DNA from: Hermatobates lingyangjiaoensis
Taxonomy: Eukaryota; Arthropoda; Insecta; Hemiptera; Hermatobatidae
Direction: 5' to 3'
NCBI GenBank assembly: GCA_026182355.1
Contig: JAPFBL010000321.1
Span: 146,001 to 210,000 of the forward strand
DNA length: 64,000 nucleotides
The notes beneath the pieces are model-generated. The model was given only the letters and a program-made list of their open reading frames with translations, had not been told where the DNA came from and ran no database searches. The number at the start of each line of letters is the position of its first letter. The stretch's first letter is position 1. Below, piece by piece: positions 48,033 to 59,949 of the stretch. The position numbers and the translations under genes are program-made.

Positions 48033-48545
48033 TATGTAGTTGTGCAGATAACGTGTTCTTGATTTCTCTTTAAATTCCATTTAATTTAATTAAGAATAAG
48101 TTTATTTGCAGTAAATGAATTTTCAGATTTTTTGTTAGCTTTTTAAAGTTTTTTTCTTTTTTTTTCTCTATTTTTACACCCTCAATATGCCGCCCCCTGG
48201 CACATTCATCCTGAGGAGGCCAACCCCCCCCCCCCCCTCTTGCTATGCTACTGTATGTAGTTGTGTAGATAACGTGTTCTTGATTCCTCTGTAAATCCCA
48301 ATTAGTTTCATTGAAAATAAGTTCATTTGCAGTAAATGAATTTTCAGATGTTTTGTTAGTTTTTTATAATTTTTGTTCTATTTTAACCCCCTCAAAATGC
48401 CGCCGCGTGGCACGTGCTACTCGGAGCGGGCCACCCCCCCCCCCCTTGCAGCGCCACTGTATGCAGTTGTGTAGATAACGTCTTCTTTATTTCCTTTTAA
48501 ATCCCAATTAGTTTAATTCAGAATAAGTTTATTTGCAGTAAAGTT
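47935..48545 (+). repeat. Three tandem copies (about 210-220 bp) of the poly-C element end
   Basis: The bases tgtatg(t/c)agttgtg.agat at about 48031, 48252 and 48460 each follow a C-rich tract and precede ttgatt(t/c)ctttaaa, aagtttatttgcagtaaa. The three poly-C runs differ in length. Confidence 0.85.
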
Positions 48546-48599
48546 TTTGAAGACCACTTAGAGTTTTCAACAAAGAATCAGTTTTTTAAATTGTAAGCA

Positions 48600-48900
48600 T
48601 GAGCTTCACACTACGCCTGTCTTAACGGGGCTTGCTATTAGACCGATCCCTGTTTAAAAAAAAAAAAAAAAAAAGAAAAAAAGCGTGCAGGTTGCCAGGT
48701 GCGCGAGGCTATGGGGCGTATCGCCACGAGCCAACCTGTATAAACTTGTAAATAACAACGCGAGCATAATTAATCAGCAATTAGAAGTGGGAGGGCAGCG
48801 CTGCGTGAAGGTACACGAACTCAGAAGCGACCATTCTGCTCATCCCCTTTCTGGTTTAGCCTGTACTAACTGTACACTTGGGTAGACTAACAATCCTAAA
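48600..48900 (+). other. GC-richer, coding-like segment, unassigned
   Basis: After an A18 run, a 66-residue frame (48685-48885) reads VARCARLWGVSPRANLYKLV, NNNASIINQQLEVGG. No family was recognised. An adjacent acttgcta-type splice signal was not found. It may be a fragment of a mobile element. Confidence 0.3.
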
Positions 48901-49126
48901 GAAAAGGCACCACCTGCCTTTGGCTTGTATTACATTGTGACAGCTTGTAATGCTTCATGCATTTCTAACCACCTCCGTGTAACCTCTATACCTGCACTAA
49001 CAATAAACTAGCAAGAGATCAAGTGTAAACTACAGTTGTGTGATCACCTTTAATCCTGAAGATTACAATTTCAAATCCGTATGACAGATCTTAGTCGATG
49101 GAAAAGTGGAAAAAACCCGGGAGCCA

Positions 49127-49290
49127 AGTAGAGCACCTCTAGGAATCATAGAGCACCTCTAGAAATCATAGAGCACCTCTAGAAATCATAGAGCACCTCT
49201 AGAAATCATAGATCACCTCTAGGAATCATAGAGCACCTCTAAGAATTATAGAGCAGCTGTAGAAATCATAGAGCACCTCTAGGAATCACT
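49127..49290 (+). repeat. 20-bp minisatellite, about 8 copies
   Basis: The unit is gagcacctctagaaatcata with single-base variants, ending in gaatcactggcatag. Confidence 0.95.
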
Positions 49291-49299
49291 GGCATAGAT

Positions 49300-49960
49300 T
49301 ATTTTCATAGACGAAGAGGTGCTTGGGGGAGGAATGGATTTTAATTTTTTCCAAAATTTCACGGGATCAGATAAAATCATAGAAAAGTATGATTTCCAAT
49401 TAAATCTGTAGAAAATCAAATTTCTCAACAAACATTTTTCTTTCTCATATATTCTCCAAAATCATCAGTTTGTTTTTCAATTATTTCAAGTATTTAAAAT
49501 TTTCAACTTATTTCGAATAACTTCTTAATATAAAACATAATGAGATACTATTAACGATAGTTATTTAGTTTATGAGAGTCATATAGTTCCAGGAAGTGAG
49601 GACGTTAAAAAAAACCACACAAAAAAACTTTAATGTGACTTCTTATAAATTAACGCATATCAAACGACCCTAGATTCTGATATATAAGACGAAAAACCTA
49701 GTGGACATAAAGCTGCCAGTTTTGAGTCTATTCCATGCTCTAAAAAGATCCCTACTCCAACAAAGTTGAAGAAAATGGATAAACATTTATCCTATTATTA
49801 ATATTATCTCTTAATTGCCTCTCCCCACTCTATAGAAGGGAATATATTTCGTGCTAGTTGTTTTCACTGGACCAACCCTTCTGCACTAAATCCTTTGGGT
49901 ATGTCATTAATTCTCTGAATTGATTTTTATTATTTCACTCTAATTTTATAACTGATTCGA
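49300..49960. other. Intergenic sequence without recognised feature
   Basis: No repeats or frames noted beyond low complexity. Confidence 0.45.
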
Positions 49961-49964
49961 TATA

Positions 49965-50195
49965 ATTTGTCTTGTCTTCCTGATGATGAACACAAAGTAT
50001 TCGAAACAAGTTGTTGTTTGCTGAATAAAACTTTATTTGTGTGGAGACTTTTGTTTGTTTATCCATTTTACCTCTGAATGAGTAAATACCACACGCAATA
50101 AGTAACTAATAAGTAAATAGTAGTAAGTAGTAGTAAGTAAGTAACTAATAGTAAGTAAGTAGCAATAAGTAAATTACGAATTGCGCAACTAATGA
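49965..50195 (+). repeat. Penelope-like end with hammerhead-like motif
   Basis: CTGATGATGAACACAAAGTA and TTCGAAACAAG (49980-50010) are followed by atccattttacctctgaatg, agtaaataccacac and a short (agta)n-type stretch. Confidence 0.7.
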
Positions 50196-50759
50196 TTTAA
50201 AGTTGAGTAACATGAATTTTAGAACTCTCAATATAGAGTAATTAAAATATGTACCAAGTAACACAATAACCAACATTTCTGCGCCTAAAGGAGCACTGAA
50301 AGGTAAAAGACTATTAATATGATAGTGCAAAAACAACAACAATAATAGTAAACTGTGGTAGTTTAGCGGGATAAATTGCCGTTCTTGATCTTCGAGTTCC
50401 TGGTGTCTGACTGAAAAATAATTTCAATGGTTCAGATACAAGTGTTTTATGTAACACATACAGTTTCAACAAAACTTTTGCTATTCTCAAGGTTGCATAT
50501 AAAACTGAAAAGTACAAGAGATTACTTATGGAGCCTTATGGAGGTGTGACAACTTCCATAAGTAAATAACCATGATTGTAAATTGTGGTTGATTTATCAA
50601 CCCATTTAATAAACTGGAGTTATCACTCATTCAATGTCACTCATTCTAACCTTACTTAATGTAATTTAACTTGAATGAGGTGGTTAGAGGTGGTTAGAGA
50701 TGGTTAGAGGTGGTTAACAGGTGAACTAGCAATAACAATTGTCATGTAGGATCTTACAG

Positions 50760-50974
50760 GCAGCGGGTTGCCTTTTGTGGTCTTTGTTTGTTATTGAAAG
50801 TGCACTCATAAAAAACTTCTATGGAAATTTAATGAACAATAGTCCAGGATTTTACAAACTAGATGAAATATTAATAAAAGAAATAAGTAAGCAGATCAAG
50901 ACTCCTTCAATTTTAGGAACATTATATTCAGACAGGGATGCCAGCAATCCTGAAGACTTCAATCAACCAGGTTA
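50760..50974 (+). CDS. Candidate coding segment, unknown (possible orphan exon)
   Basis: The frame reads AAGCLLWSLFVIESALIKNF, YGNLMNNSPGFYKLDEILIK and ends NPEDFNQPG with TAA at 50973-50975. An acceptor-like ttacag lies just before 50760. The composition is protein-like and less repetitive than its surroundings, but there is no partner exon, family match or clear start. It could be a transposon remnant. Confidence 0.3.
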
Positions 50975-51129
50975 ACTTGTTATTATATTTTTCGTTTGTT
51001 TCATTTAGCTCTCTGATGATGTTGTAACAAAAGGCCTTAGAGCATTGTAATTAATATATATTTGTTTATTGTGGTGTTTAATTCATATATTACATCAAGA
51101 GTTATTGTTGACTATTAATTTTTATATAT

Positions 51130-51318
51130 ATATAAACTTGAAATGGTCCAACAGGACTACTAGTTAACACATGAAAGAGAAAAAACAAATAAAGATACAC
51201 ACAAAAGACTCACAACGATATTTCGACAGTCGTCGTCATCGTCCGATGACGACGACTGTCGAAATATCGTTGTGAGTCTTTTGTGTGTATCTTTATTTGT
51301 TTTTTCTCTTTCATGTGT

Positions 51319-51330
<12 letters not shown>
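51130..51330. repeat. Near-perfect 160-bp palindrome between TA runs
   Basis: The left arm (about 51163-51241, agttaacacatgaaagagaa to acagtcgtcgtcatcg) pairs almost exactly with 51242-51322, with essentially no spacer. The right arm contains CGATGACGACGACTGTCGAA and ATATCG. Confidence 0.93.
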
Positions 51331-51361
<31 letters not shown>

Positions 51362-51576
51362 GAGTATATGATCAAATCACAATAATAAATGGGAAAACAA
51401 GACTAAGATTTTTCAACTATAACAAGCAGTCTTCGTCAGATTGAAAAACACAAGTGACCCAACATCAGTGGACTCTGACGAAGACCGCTTGTTACGTTTC
51501 AAAGATGTTAGTCTTGTTTTCCCATTTCTTATTGTGGTTTGATCATTGATTGTTATTTCACGTGTTTATGTGAAAT

Positions 51577-51608
<32 letters not shown>
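51362..51608. repeat. R1 inverted pair with (TA)n
   Basis: The bases tgatcaaatcacaataataa pair with ttcttattgtggtttgatca. CTCTGACGAAGACCGCTTGT, TACGTTTCAAAG is the right arm. Confidence 0.85.
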
Positions 51609-51609
<1 letters not shown>

Positions 51610-51610
<1 letters not shown>

Positions 51611-52225
51611 CTTATGATTAACTAGTAAAATTACATTTAGAATTTTTTTTTATTAACAGCAATAATATGTTGTTTCTTTGACGAAATATCAGTAAAATTT
51701 GATATTTACAAATTAAATTTTAATTGCCGCTAAAATAAAACAATATTTAGTAAATTTTGATTGACAAATTTTTATGATTATAGAAGATTATCTAAAATAT
51801 AGCGATAATTAGAAGCAGTTACAATCCTTCTAAGGATAGAAAGTAGGTAAGTACGCAATTTGATGCGTAAGCAATAATGAATCCAAATAGTAAATATTTT
51901 ATGACATTAGTTTTGAAACAGTAAATAAATAATCACGTGAAATATGCTATAAAAAAGTTAAAAGAAATTTAAATAATTATTAATCTATTACGTTTTAATA
52001 CATTGTTATTATATTACTTTGTTACGTTTTATTATAGTTTTTATATAACCAAAACAAATTGGCTAAATATTTAACAACGTAAAATCAAAATAAAACATCA
52101 AAAAATGTAAAAACGTAAAATGTCAAAAGTAAAAACGTCACCAAATGATAATCCGTGGATGACATTGAATACTCCTTTCATAGTACCTACTTAGTGATTT
52201 AATTAATAATATTATTTTATGAATG
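51610..52225. other. Intergenic sequence without recognised feature
   Basis: AT-rich. Short direct repeats of aaaacgt(a/c) occur near 52080-52140. No coding signal. Confidence 0.45.
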
Positions 52226-52229
52226 ATAC

Positions 52230-52440
52230 TCATTTCATTATTGAATTATACATGTTCATAGAAACATGAATGATAGTCATTTCGTTTATGTTCATAGAAA
52301 CAGGAAAGATATTATTTCATTATTGAATTATATATGTTCATAGAAACATGAATGATAGTCATTTCGTTTATGTTCATCGAAACAGGAATGATATTTCATT
52401 ATTGAATCACACATGTTCATAGAAACATGTCAAATGATAC
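52230..52440 (+). repeat. About 83-bp tandem repeat, 2.5 copies
   Basis: The unit contains tcattattgaattatacatg, ttcatagaaacatgaatgat and agtcatttcgtttatg. Confidence 0.88.
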
Positions 52441-52984
52441 AAACTATTAAACAGACATGTCATTTAAGAATTGTTTATAAATAGCAAAATAGGGGTTTAT
52501 TATCAAAAGAATAATTAAAATAATTGTTTATTTATTGATTTTGATAATTCGTATAGGTACAGTAAAGTTGAGGGTATTCCACTCGAGTTCTTTTACAAAT
52601 ATTGTCTTTGATTTCTAACATATGGAGTGGTTTGAACTGAGCCATTACGAAGTGTTGACTGTACTTTATTTCTTGTCTAATGCCCAGATTGTAAGCATGA
52701 GTTGTTACTTGTTGATTTGTTGATAAGTCTTCCGCTTGTTTATGTACTGATTAGGTTTTTTTTTTCAAAGTGTTTGAACAAGACTAGTCAGTTTCGCGAG
52801 GTTAGTGACTGGAAGCATGTTTTTGTGAGGGCTGTACAGCCAAGTAAGAGGTTTTATGTTGGTGGAAGGCGGGTAAGCAGGAGAAGTGTATCAGATAGCG
52901 AGGGGCTGGTGTAACTAATTGGGGACCAGCTCGGCTGTGGTCTACTGCTCCGCAGTCCTCGCCTACACCTGCTCCTGCTGTCAA

Positions 52985-55575
52985 GGCCCCTATCTCGACG
53001 TAAGCGGTAACTACTCCCTAATCTGCTTCAAACTAAAGACAGTTAGGAGAATGTGGTTAGGGTGCATCTCGCCAGTCCAGTCCTAGCCATTGCCAAGGCG
53101 CCATGCTAACCATGCTAACCATTGCCAGGGCGCCATGATAATCTGCTTCAAACTAAAGACAGTTAGGAGAATGTGGTTAGGGTGCATCTCGCCAGTCCAG
53201 TCCTAACCATTGCCAAGGCGCCATGCTAACCATGCCAACCATTGCTAACCATTGCCAGGGCGCCATGCTAATCTGCTTCAAACTAAAGACAGTTAGGAGA
53301 ATGTGGTTAGGGTGCATCTCGCCAGTCCAGTCCTAACCATTGCCAAGGCGCCATGCTAACCATGCTAACCATTGCCAGGGCGCCATGATAATCTGCTTCA
53401 AACTAAAGACAGTTAGGAGAATGTGGTTAGGGTGCATCTCGCCAGTCCAGTCCTAACCATTGCCAAGGCGCCATGCTAACTATTGCTAACCATTGCCAGG
53501 GCGCCATGATAATCTGCTTCAAACTAAAGACAGTTAGGAGAATGTGGTTAGGGTGCATCTCGCCAGTCCAGTCCTAACCATTGCCAAGGCGCCATGCTAA
53601 CTATTGCTAACCATTGCCAGGGCGCCATGCTAACTATTGCTAACTATTGTCAAGGCGCCATGCTAACCATTACCAGGGAGCCATGCTATCTGCTTCAAAC
53701 TAAATACAGTTAGGAGAATGTGGTTAGGGCGCATCTCGCCAGTCCAGTCCTAACCATTGCCAAGGCGCCATGCTAACTATTGCTAACCATTGCCAGGGCG
53801 CCATGATAATCTGCTTCAAACTAAAGACAGTTAGGAGAATGTAGTTAGGGTTCATCTCGCCAGTCCAGTCCTAACCATTGCCAAGGCGCCATGCTAACTA
53901 TTGCTAACCATTGCCAGGGCGCCATGCTAACTATTGCTAACTATTGTCAAGGCGCCATGCTAACCATTACCAGGGAGCCATGCTATCTGCTTCAAACTAA
54001 ATACAGTTAGGAGAATGTGGTTAGGGCGCATCTCGCCAGTCCAGTCCTAACCATTGCCAAGGCGCCATGCTAACTATTGCTAACCATTGCCAGGGCGCCA
54101 TGATAATCTGCTTCAAACTAAAGACAGTTAGGAGAATGTAGTTAGGGTTCATCTCGCCAGTCCAGTACAAACCATTGCCAAGGCACCATGCTAACCATCA
54201 CTAACCATTGCCAGGGCGCCATGCTAACTATTGTCAAGGCGCCATGCTAACCATTACCAGGGAGCCATGCTATCTGCTTCAAACTAAATACAGTTAGGAG
54301 AATGTGGTTAGGGCGCATCTCGCCAGTCCAGTCCTAACCATTGCCAAGGCGCCATGCTAACTATTGCTAACCATTGCCAGGGCGCCATGCTAACTATTGC
54401 TAACCATTGCCAGGGCGCCATGATAATCTGCTTCAAACTAAAGACAGTTAGGAGAATGTAGTTAGGGTTCATCTCGCCAGTCCACTCCTAACCATTGCCA
54501 AGGCGCCATGCTAACTATTGCTAACCATTGCCAGGGCGCCATGCCAACTATTGCTAACCATTGCCAGGGCGCCATGATAATCTGCTTCAAACTAAAGACA
54601 GTTAGGAGAATGTAGTTAGGGTTCATCTCGCCAGTCCAGTACAAACCATTGCCAAGGCACCATGCTAACCATCACTAACCATTGCCAGGGCGCCATGCTA
54701 ACTATTGTCAAGGCGCCATGCTAACCATTACCAGGGAGCCATGCTATCTGCTTCAAACTAAATACAGTTAGGAGAATGTAGTTAGGGTTCATCTCGCCAG
54801 TCCAGTACAAACCATTGCCAAGGCACCATGCTAACCATCACTAACCATTGCCAGGGCGCCATGCTAACTATTGCTAACTATTGTCAAGGCGCCATGCTAA
54901 CCATTACCAGGGAGCCATGCTATCTGCTTCAAACTAAATACAGTTAGGAGAATGTGGTTAGGGCGCATCTCGCCAGTCCAGTCCTAACCATTGCCAAGGC
55001 GCCATGCTAACTATTGCTAACCATTGCCAGGGCGCCATGATAATCTGCTTCAAACTAAAGACAGTTAGGAGAATGTAGTTAGGGTTCATCTCGCCAGTCC
55101 AGTACAAACCATTGCCAAGGCACCATGCTAACCATCACTAACCATTGCCAGGGCGCCATGCTAACTATTGTCAAGGCGCCATGCTAACCATTACCAGGGA
55201 GCCATGCTATCTGCTTCAAACTAAACACAGTTAGGAGAATGTAGTTAGGGTTCATCTCGCCAGTCCAGTCCAAACCATTGCCAAGGCGCCATGCTAACCA
55301 TTACCAGGGCGCCATGCTAATCTGCTTCAAACTAAATACAGTTGGAACAATATGGTTTGGGCTCATCTCGTCAGTCCACTCCTAACCATTGCCAAGGCGC
55401 CATGCTAACCATTCCGAGCATTGCTAACCATTGCCAGGGCGCCCTGTTAATCTGCTTCAAACTAAAGACAGTTAGAACAATGTGGTTAGGGCTCATCTCG
55501 TCAATCCACTCCTAACCATTGCCAAGGCGCCTTGATAACCATGCTAACCATTGATAACCATTGCCAGGGCTCCAT
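52985..55575 (+). repeat. Complex minisatellite with ggcgcc-centred subunits
   Basis: The core words (t)gctaaccattgccaaggcg, ccatgctaac and atctgcttcaaactaaagac, agttaggagaatgtggttag recur at about 53023, 53139, 53274, 53395, 53512 and onward. Units are 116-180 bp, and variable numbers of short gctaac(c/t)attgc(t/c) subunits make the length differ. Higher-order patterns with ttaccagggagccatgctat occur from 53660. No coding potential. Confidence 0.95.
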
Positions 55576-55589
55576 GATAACCATTACTA

Positions 55590-56275
55590 ACTTTTTTTGA
55601 TTTGTAATCATGTGTTTCGACCTTCCATGGACAAATCACAACAGATCTATGATTTTTTACGTCAAATGATCTAGCCGCATTTAAAGATCCACTACAACCC
55701 TCCACAAGGAGAGGTTACGACCGAGCCCATCGAACCATTGCCAGGGACTATATCTCTTTCAAACTAAAGCAGTTAGAAGGCTGTATTATCGGCTTATTTG
55801 GTCATTCCACTGCTAACCTTTACCATGGCGCCATGCCAACCTGTTTTGATTTATCATTATGTCTCTCAACCTTTCGGCCATTCCATGAATAAAAATTCGA
55901 TGCTTTTTAACTTAATACCATTTAGCCGCATCATGAAGCCCACTACAACCCTCTTGCGCCATGCTAACCATTGCTTTGCCGCTATGCTATTCATGCTAAC
56001 TATTGATTGCTAGGCCGCCATGCTAACCATTGCTTTGCCGCTATGCTATTCATGCTAACTATTGATTGCTAGGCCGCCATGCTGACCATTGCTTTGCCGC
56101 TATGCTATTCATGCTAACCATTGCTTTGCCGCTATGCTATTCATGCTAACCATTGCTTTGCCGCTATGCTATTCATGCTAACCATTGCTTTGCCGCTATG
56201 CTATTCATGCTAACTATTGATTGCTAGGCCGCCATGCTAACCATACTAACGATTGCTAACCATTGCCAAGCCACC
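55590..56275 (+). repeat. Related short tandem repeat (gctttgccgctatgctattcat unit)
   Basis: From about 55960 the words ccattgctttgccgctatgc, tattcatgctaac and tattgattgctaggccgcc alternate about eight times. The left part (55590-55950) is a decayed version of the 53-55-kb array. Confidence 0.9.
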
Positions 56276-56279
56276 ATGT

Positions 56280-57045
56280 TTGGAAAGAGTGAAATGTACA
56301 TTTTCCTTTCACATATCGTAGTGTCAAGGTGGCTCTCTGACCAAAATATCGTCAGAAGCTACAAGCTGTTAATATAACAGATATATAGATATGGTGTCGA
56401 AAATGCATTATTCTGTGCAAGGTTCCATCATACAGTAGGTACTCTATTATACTTTATATCAAAATTTTACAGATTCATTACCATAGTTTCACTCATTCTA
56501 GAAACTAAAAAAATAGTGTTTACTACTGCCTCAATAGAAGTACTGTATGTTAAAAATATATTGCAATTTAAATTATTTCAATATATATTAAAACATTACA
56601 TGCCACGTATAAATTTCTATGTATTGCAACTTGTCAGATATATTTACTTTAATTTTAATAAAATCACTATCTATTGAAATACGAAATAATAAAATAGTTC
56701 CAATAAATTATAAAATATAAAATATTGGAACTATATATAAGTATTTAACAAACAAATTATCCAAACAAAATCTAAAACTATTTGTTTTACTGTGCACTTA
56801 TATTTCTTATGATCTCCACGAATGAAAACCTAAGCTAATTGATAACATAATGACCACTGAAGAGGCTGATTACGAATCGCTTTGCGAAGTGTATTACATT
56901 GAATTGATTAATGATATTGTAGATGAGTGCTTCTTATTTTAGTTATTAGTCATCCTTACTTCAATCATCTGCAACGGTGATTAAATGCTCATTATAATTT
57001 CTATAATAGAAACATATATATATTGTATTTTTTGTATATATAATT
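56280..57045. other. Intergenic sequence without recognised feature
   Basis: AT-rich, no recognised repeats or frames. Confidence 0.45.
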
Positions 57046-57047
57046 CA

Positions 57048-58255
57048 CTAGTAGATGAGCCTGTCTTTGTCGGGTATTTTACGAAAATTCAGAGATGATA
57101 CATTGTTTTTCGAAATATTATTAAAAAAAATTATAGAGTGGGGAAAAATAGATTTATTACTAAAGTGTTAAGCAAGTGCCTCTGTGTTCACCATATTTCC
57201 TGTCTGTCCTTCAGGTACATGGAAGAATAGAGTGTTGGAAACTCTGACTCTTGAGCAAGAAACATACTCGTACAATTGACCATGCGAGAAACACTTTGCC
57301 CCACTCAGTTTAATTCCTACTGTAGACAGAGTTTAGCTTTGCGACTTATTTATCGTCATTACAAAATAGACGCTGATGGGAAATTGGAACCGTTTGAATT
57401 GAAAGGGACAGTTGCTTGGTATCAATGGTATGCGTGGTATTAACAAACACAGACTCCCCAGTACCAAACCCAGTCATGATATCAGCCTCTATGACGTATC
57501 AGTGTAAAGCACGATTCGGAGTCGTGTCCCGTTGCACATTTTTGGGGCATTTGAGTTTCATAATAGCATGGTTGGTGCCCCTACTTTAAGTTTTAACTCA
57601 TGAGCAGGAGGTCCAGTAGCAATGAAGGAGTCAAGAAATTCAGTTAGATAATGAACTACTTTCTCATCACAAATAACTCTGTTTTCTGACTTGAAAGTTC
57701 TTTCCTTAGCTTGATATAGTGCAAGAACTTGTTTATTGTTTTTTCCTCTCTGCTCATTTGTAACGGTAAGAATTGCTTGTTCACAAAGCCAGTTATTCTG
57801 AATAGACGACAAATCTTGCACTTCGGGATACACTTTGTCAATTATCTCTGGCTGGAAGCTTAAATGCAAATGAAATTAAAATCAACTAACAATACCTATT
57901 TGCTAAACAATGTATATTTTCAAAATAATCACGTCTGTGAAGTTAGCCAAAGACAGTTTAAAAGTCCATAACTTCGCTTCTACGTTTAATTTTCAATCCG
58001 TTGAAATCAAAGATTTTAAGTTAAACATACACAAACCTAATTTCAAAGTTTCAGCTTGCTATGTTTTATGGTGGCTGAGTTTACTAGTGACAAATTTTGC
58101 GGACAAACCGACAACCCGACAAACCAACAAACCGACGGACAGACATTTTTCTAAGAGTGGATTCGGTTTCTCTGATGTATGAAACGAAAGATAATTTGAA
58201 ATGAGTCACTTCTAAGCAATTCACAGGCAAAACCTTTCTTTTATTTATATAGAGA
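57048..58255 (-). mobile_element. Decayed Helitron with both ends visible
   Basis: On the minus strand the 3' end reads ACCCGACAAAGACAGG, CTCATCTA, CTAG and then T, that is CTAG at 57048-57051 with a damaged hairpin upstream. The 5' end is TCTATATAAATAAAAG near 58253-58255, though the expected preceding A is absent. A GTCTGTCCGTCGG stretch (minus, about 58135) fits Helitron 5' regions. The helicase remnant ends about 120 bp before the 3' end, as expected for Helitrons. Most of Rep/helicase has been lost. Confidence 0.8.
57172..57869 (-). pseudogene. Helitron/PIF1-type helicase, C-terminal remnant
   Basis: The minus strand starts LSFQPEIIDKVYPEVQDLSS, then NNWLCEQAILTVTNEQ, GPPAHELKLKVGAPTMLL, NSNAPKMCNGTRL, PFQFKRFQFPISVYFVMTIN, KSQS and FSHGQLYEYVSCSRV. 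Motif V/VI landmarks of the Pif1-like superfamily 1 helicases (the GAP.MLL.N....CNGTRL block, the TINKSQ block, the HGQLY...SR block) are all in order. Four in-frame stops (TGA at about 57559-57561, TAG and TGA near 57490, TAA at about 57338) inactivate it. It ends NMVNTEALA and a stop. Confidence 0.92.
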
Positions 58256-58259
58256 AGGC

Positions 58260-58570
58260 ATCGCCTACTTGAACATTAGCACAAAACTGAATATTAAATG
58301 ATTCATAACACTTGTTTTAAATGATTCCATAGCATCTTACCACTATATGAGTATTAAAGTGATTGTGCATAGAGAGCTTTGATTTTTTCCATATAATGGT
58401 CACTATGTAGACACTAACAGATTTGTGATCAACGGTTGTATTTCTTCTCCTGCGTTGTCAATGTTCTATTTTTTTTTCTTCATTTTGAAAAAAATTTTGC
58501 TTTTGTTGTAATAAAATTGATAGCAACAACAAATTATACCATCCCCACAAAGTTTTAGACACACACTGAA
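58260..58570. other. Intergenic sequence without recognised feature
   Basis: Nothing recognised. A T/A-rich stretch lies at 58466-58500. Confidence 0.4.
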
Positions 58571-58574
58571 ACAT

Positions 58575-58736
58575 CGTAATATATATATATATATATATAT
58601 ATATGTTTGTGTGTGTGTTTGTGTGTATGTGCCTGTGTGTTCAAGCCACAATAAGAAATGGGAAAAAAAGGATAAGAACTGACAACCGTATCGAGCGGTC
58701 TTCTCAGATTCAAAAAACCGAACTGAAACTGAAATG

Positions 58737-58770
<34 letters not shown>
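58575..58770. repeat. R1 fragment between two (TA)n runs
   Basis: The sequences cacaataagaaatgggaaaa and accgtatcgagcggtcttct (decayed R1) lie between TA runs at 58578-58603 and 58738-58767, after a (TG)n stretch. Confidence 0.75.
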
Positions 58771-58771
<1 letters not shown>

Positions 58772-59029
58772 TCCTAGGAACTCGTTTAAATCCACGTATC
58801 AACATAAACCGTTAAGTAGTAGTCAGAGGTGTTTTCCTTAATTTTTTTCGTAAATTTAATTTTTTTATCGGTTTAATTTCTTTTTAAATTCAATTTTTTA
58901 ATTTTTTTTTATTTTATATTTTATTAATTTGCCGATTTTTCGTTGTATTAAATTTTATATTTATATGTTTCCTTTTTTATTATTATTCTTTTCCGTTGTT
59001 ATTACTCTTCAGCTATTTCTACTACTTTT

Positions 59030-59200
59030 TCTATTTTTGTTGTGGCCAATCTGGTCTATATTCTGTGAAGCTGTCCAGTTGACTATCGTCTTTTGGTCGC
59101 TCAACTGCTTTTTCTGAGGATGACATTAAAAAGGTCGAAATATTGAATGTGAGTCCTAGTATCTGTTTTTTATTCGTGTTTTCCAAAATTTTCAAAATAT
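59030..59200 (+). repeat. Penelope-like 3' fragment with hammerhead-like motif
   Basis: CTGAGGATGACATTAAAAAG and GTCGAAATATTGAATGTGAG lie at about 59114-59152. The hairpin GAC/GTC is followed by GAAATATT. Confidence 0.6.
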
Positions 59201-59480
59201 ATGTATATATCTGAGTCTGTGTCATGTTCAAATATATATGCAGTATGTCGCTGTTTATATAAGGGTAAATATGAGTGTGTTATGTAAACCAAAAATAATA
59301 TTATAATATATGATCACTATCTATGCCTTCTTAAGCCACCCCTGAAGAATGAGGCAGGTTGTGATTTATACCTGACTAAAGTAGGACTTTTTTCAGGTTC
59401 TCTTCCAAAGTGGCAGAATTCCTAATGTCTCATTTCAACTTAAAACCATAAAAAAATCCGAGTGTGGAAGATTAGGACTT

Positions 59481-59705
59481 GGAGCCAGATTAGCTCAGTG
59501 GTAAGTTACTCGCCTCCAGGGCTGGTAGTCCAGGGTTCAATCCCCACTCTGGCCCTCGATTTATTCACGCGGGAGGTGATTAAATCTGAGTATGCCATCC
59601 CTCGAAGACATTGGTCCGAGTCTCTACGATGTTATGTACTCGATAATGATCCCTACTCGAAATGCAGTTGAATTAGGCAAAATTTAGAACTCCCAATGTA
59701 TAACT
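59481..59705 (+). mobile_element. tRNA-derived SINE
   Basis: The A box (TTAGCTCAGTGG), B box (GGTTCAATCCC), tttattcacgcgggaggtga and the tail caaaatttagaactcccaat are present. The middle part is shortened compared with 30.05 kb. Confidence 0.88.
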
Positions 59706-59949
59706 ATAGTAAAATTTTCAAAAATTGGACTAAGATCGGTTAACCTTAAAATCTGTTATAGAAAATAACTGATTAGGTTTATTCCACATCGGTAATAGAT
59801 TTTACATCTAGAGTAATTAACGTAGCTGAATTATATTGAAAGATCTTATTATTGATTCTTTTTTTAATGCAGTATATTACTTACTGCTTTCTTTAATATT
59901 TATTTAAATAATTGGGCATAAACTGCAATTAACAGGTATTCGTAGTTTC

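Noticed and set aside
52802..52984. Overlapping frames on both strands near 52.7-53.0 kb
   Set aside because: No splice context or family pattern. The region borders the minisatellite and both frames are short.
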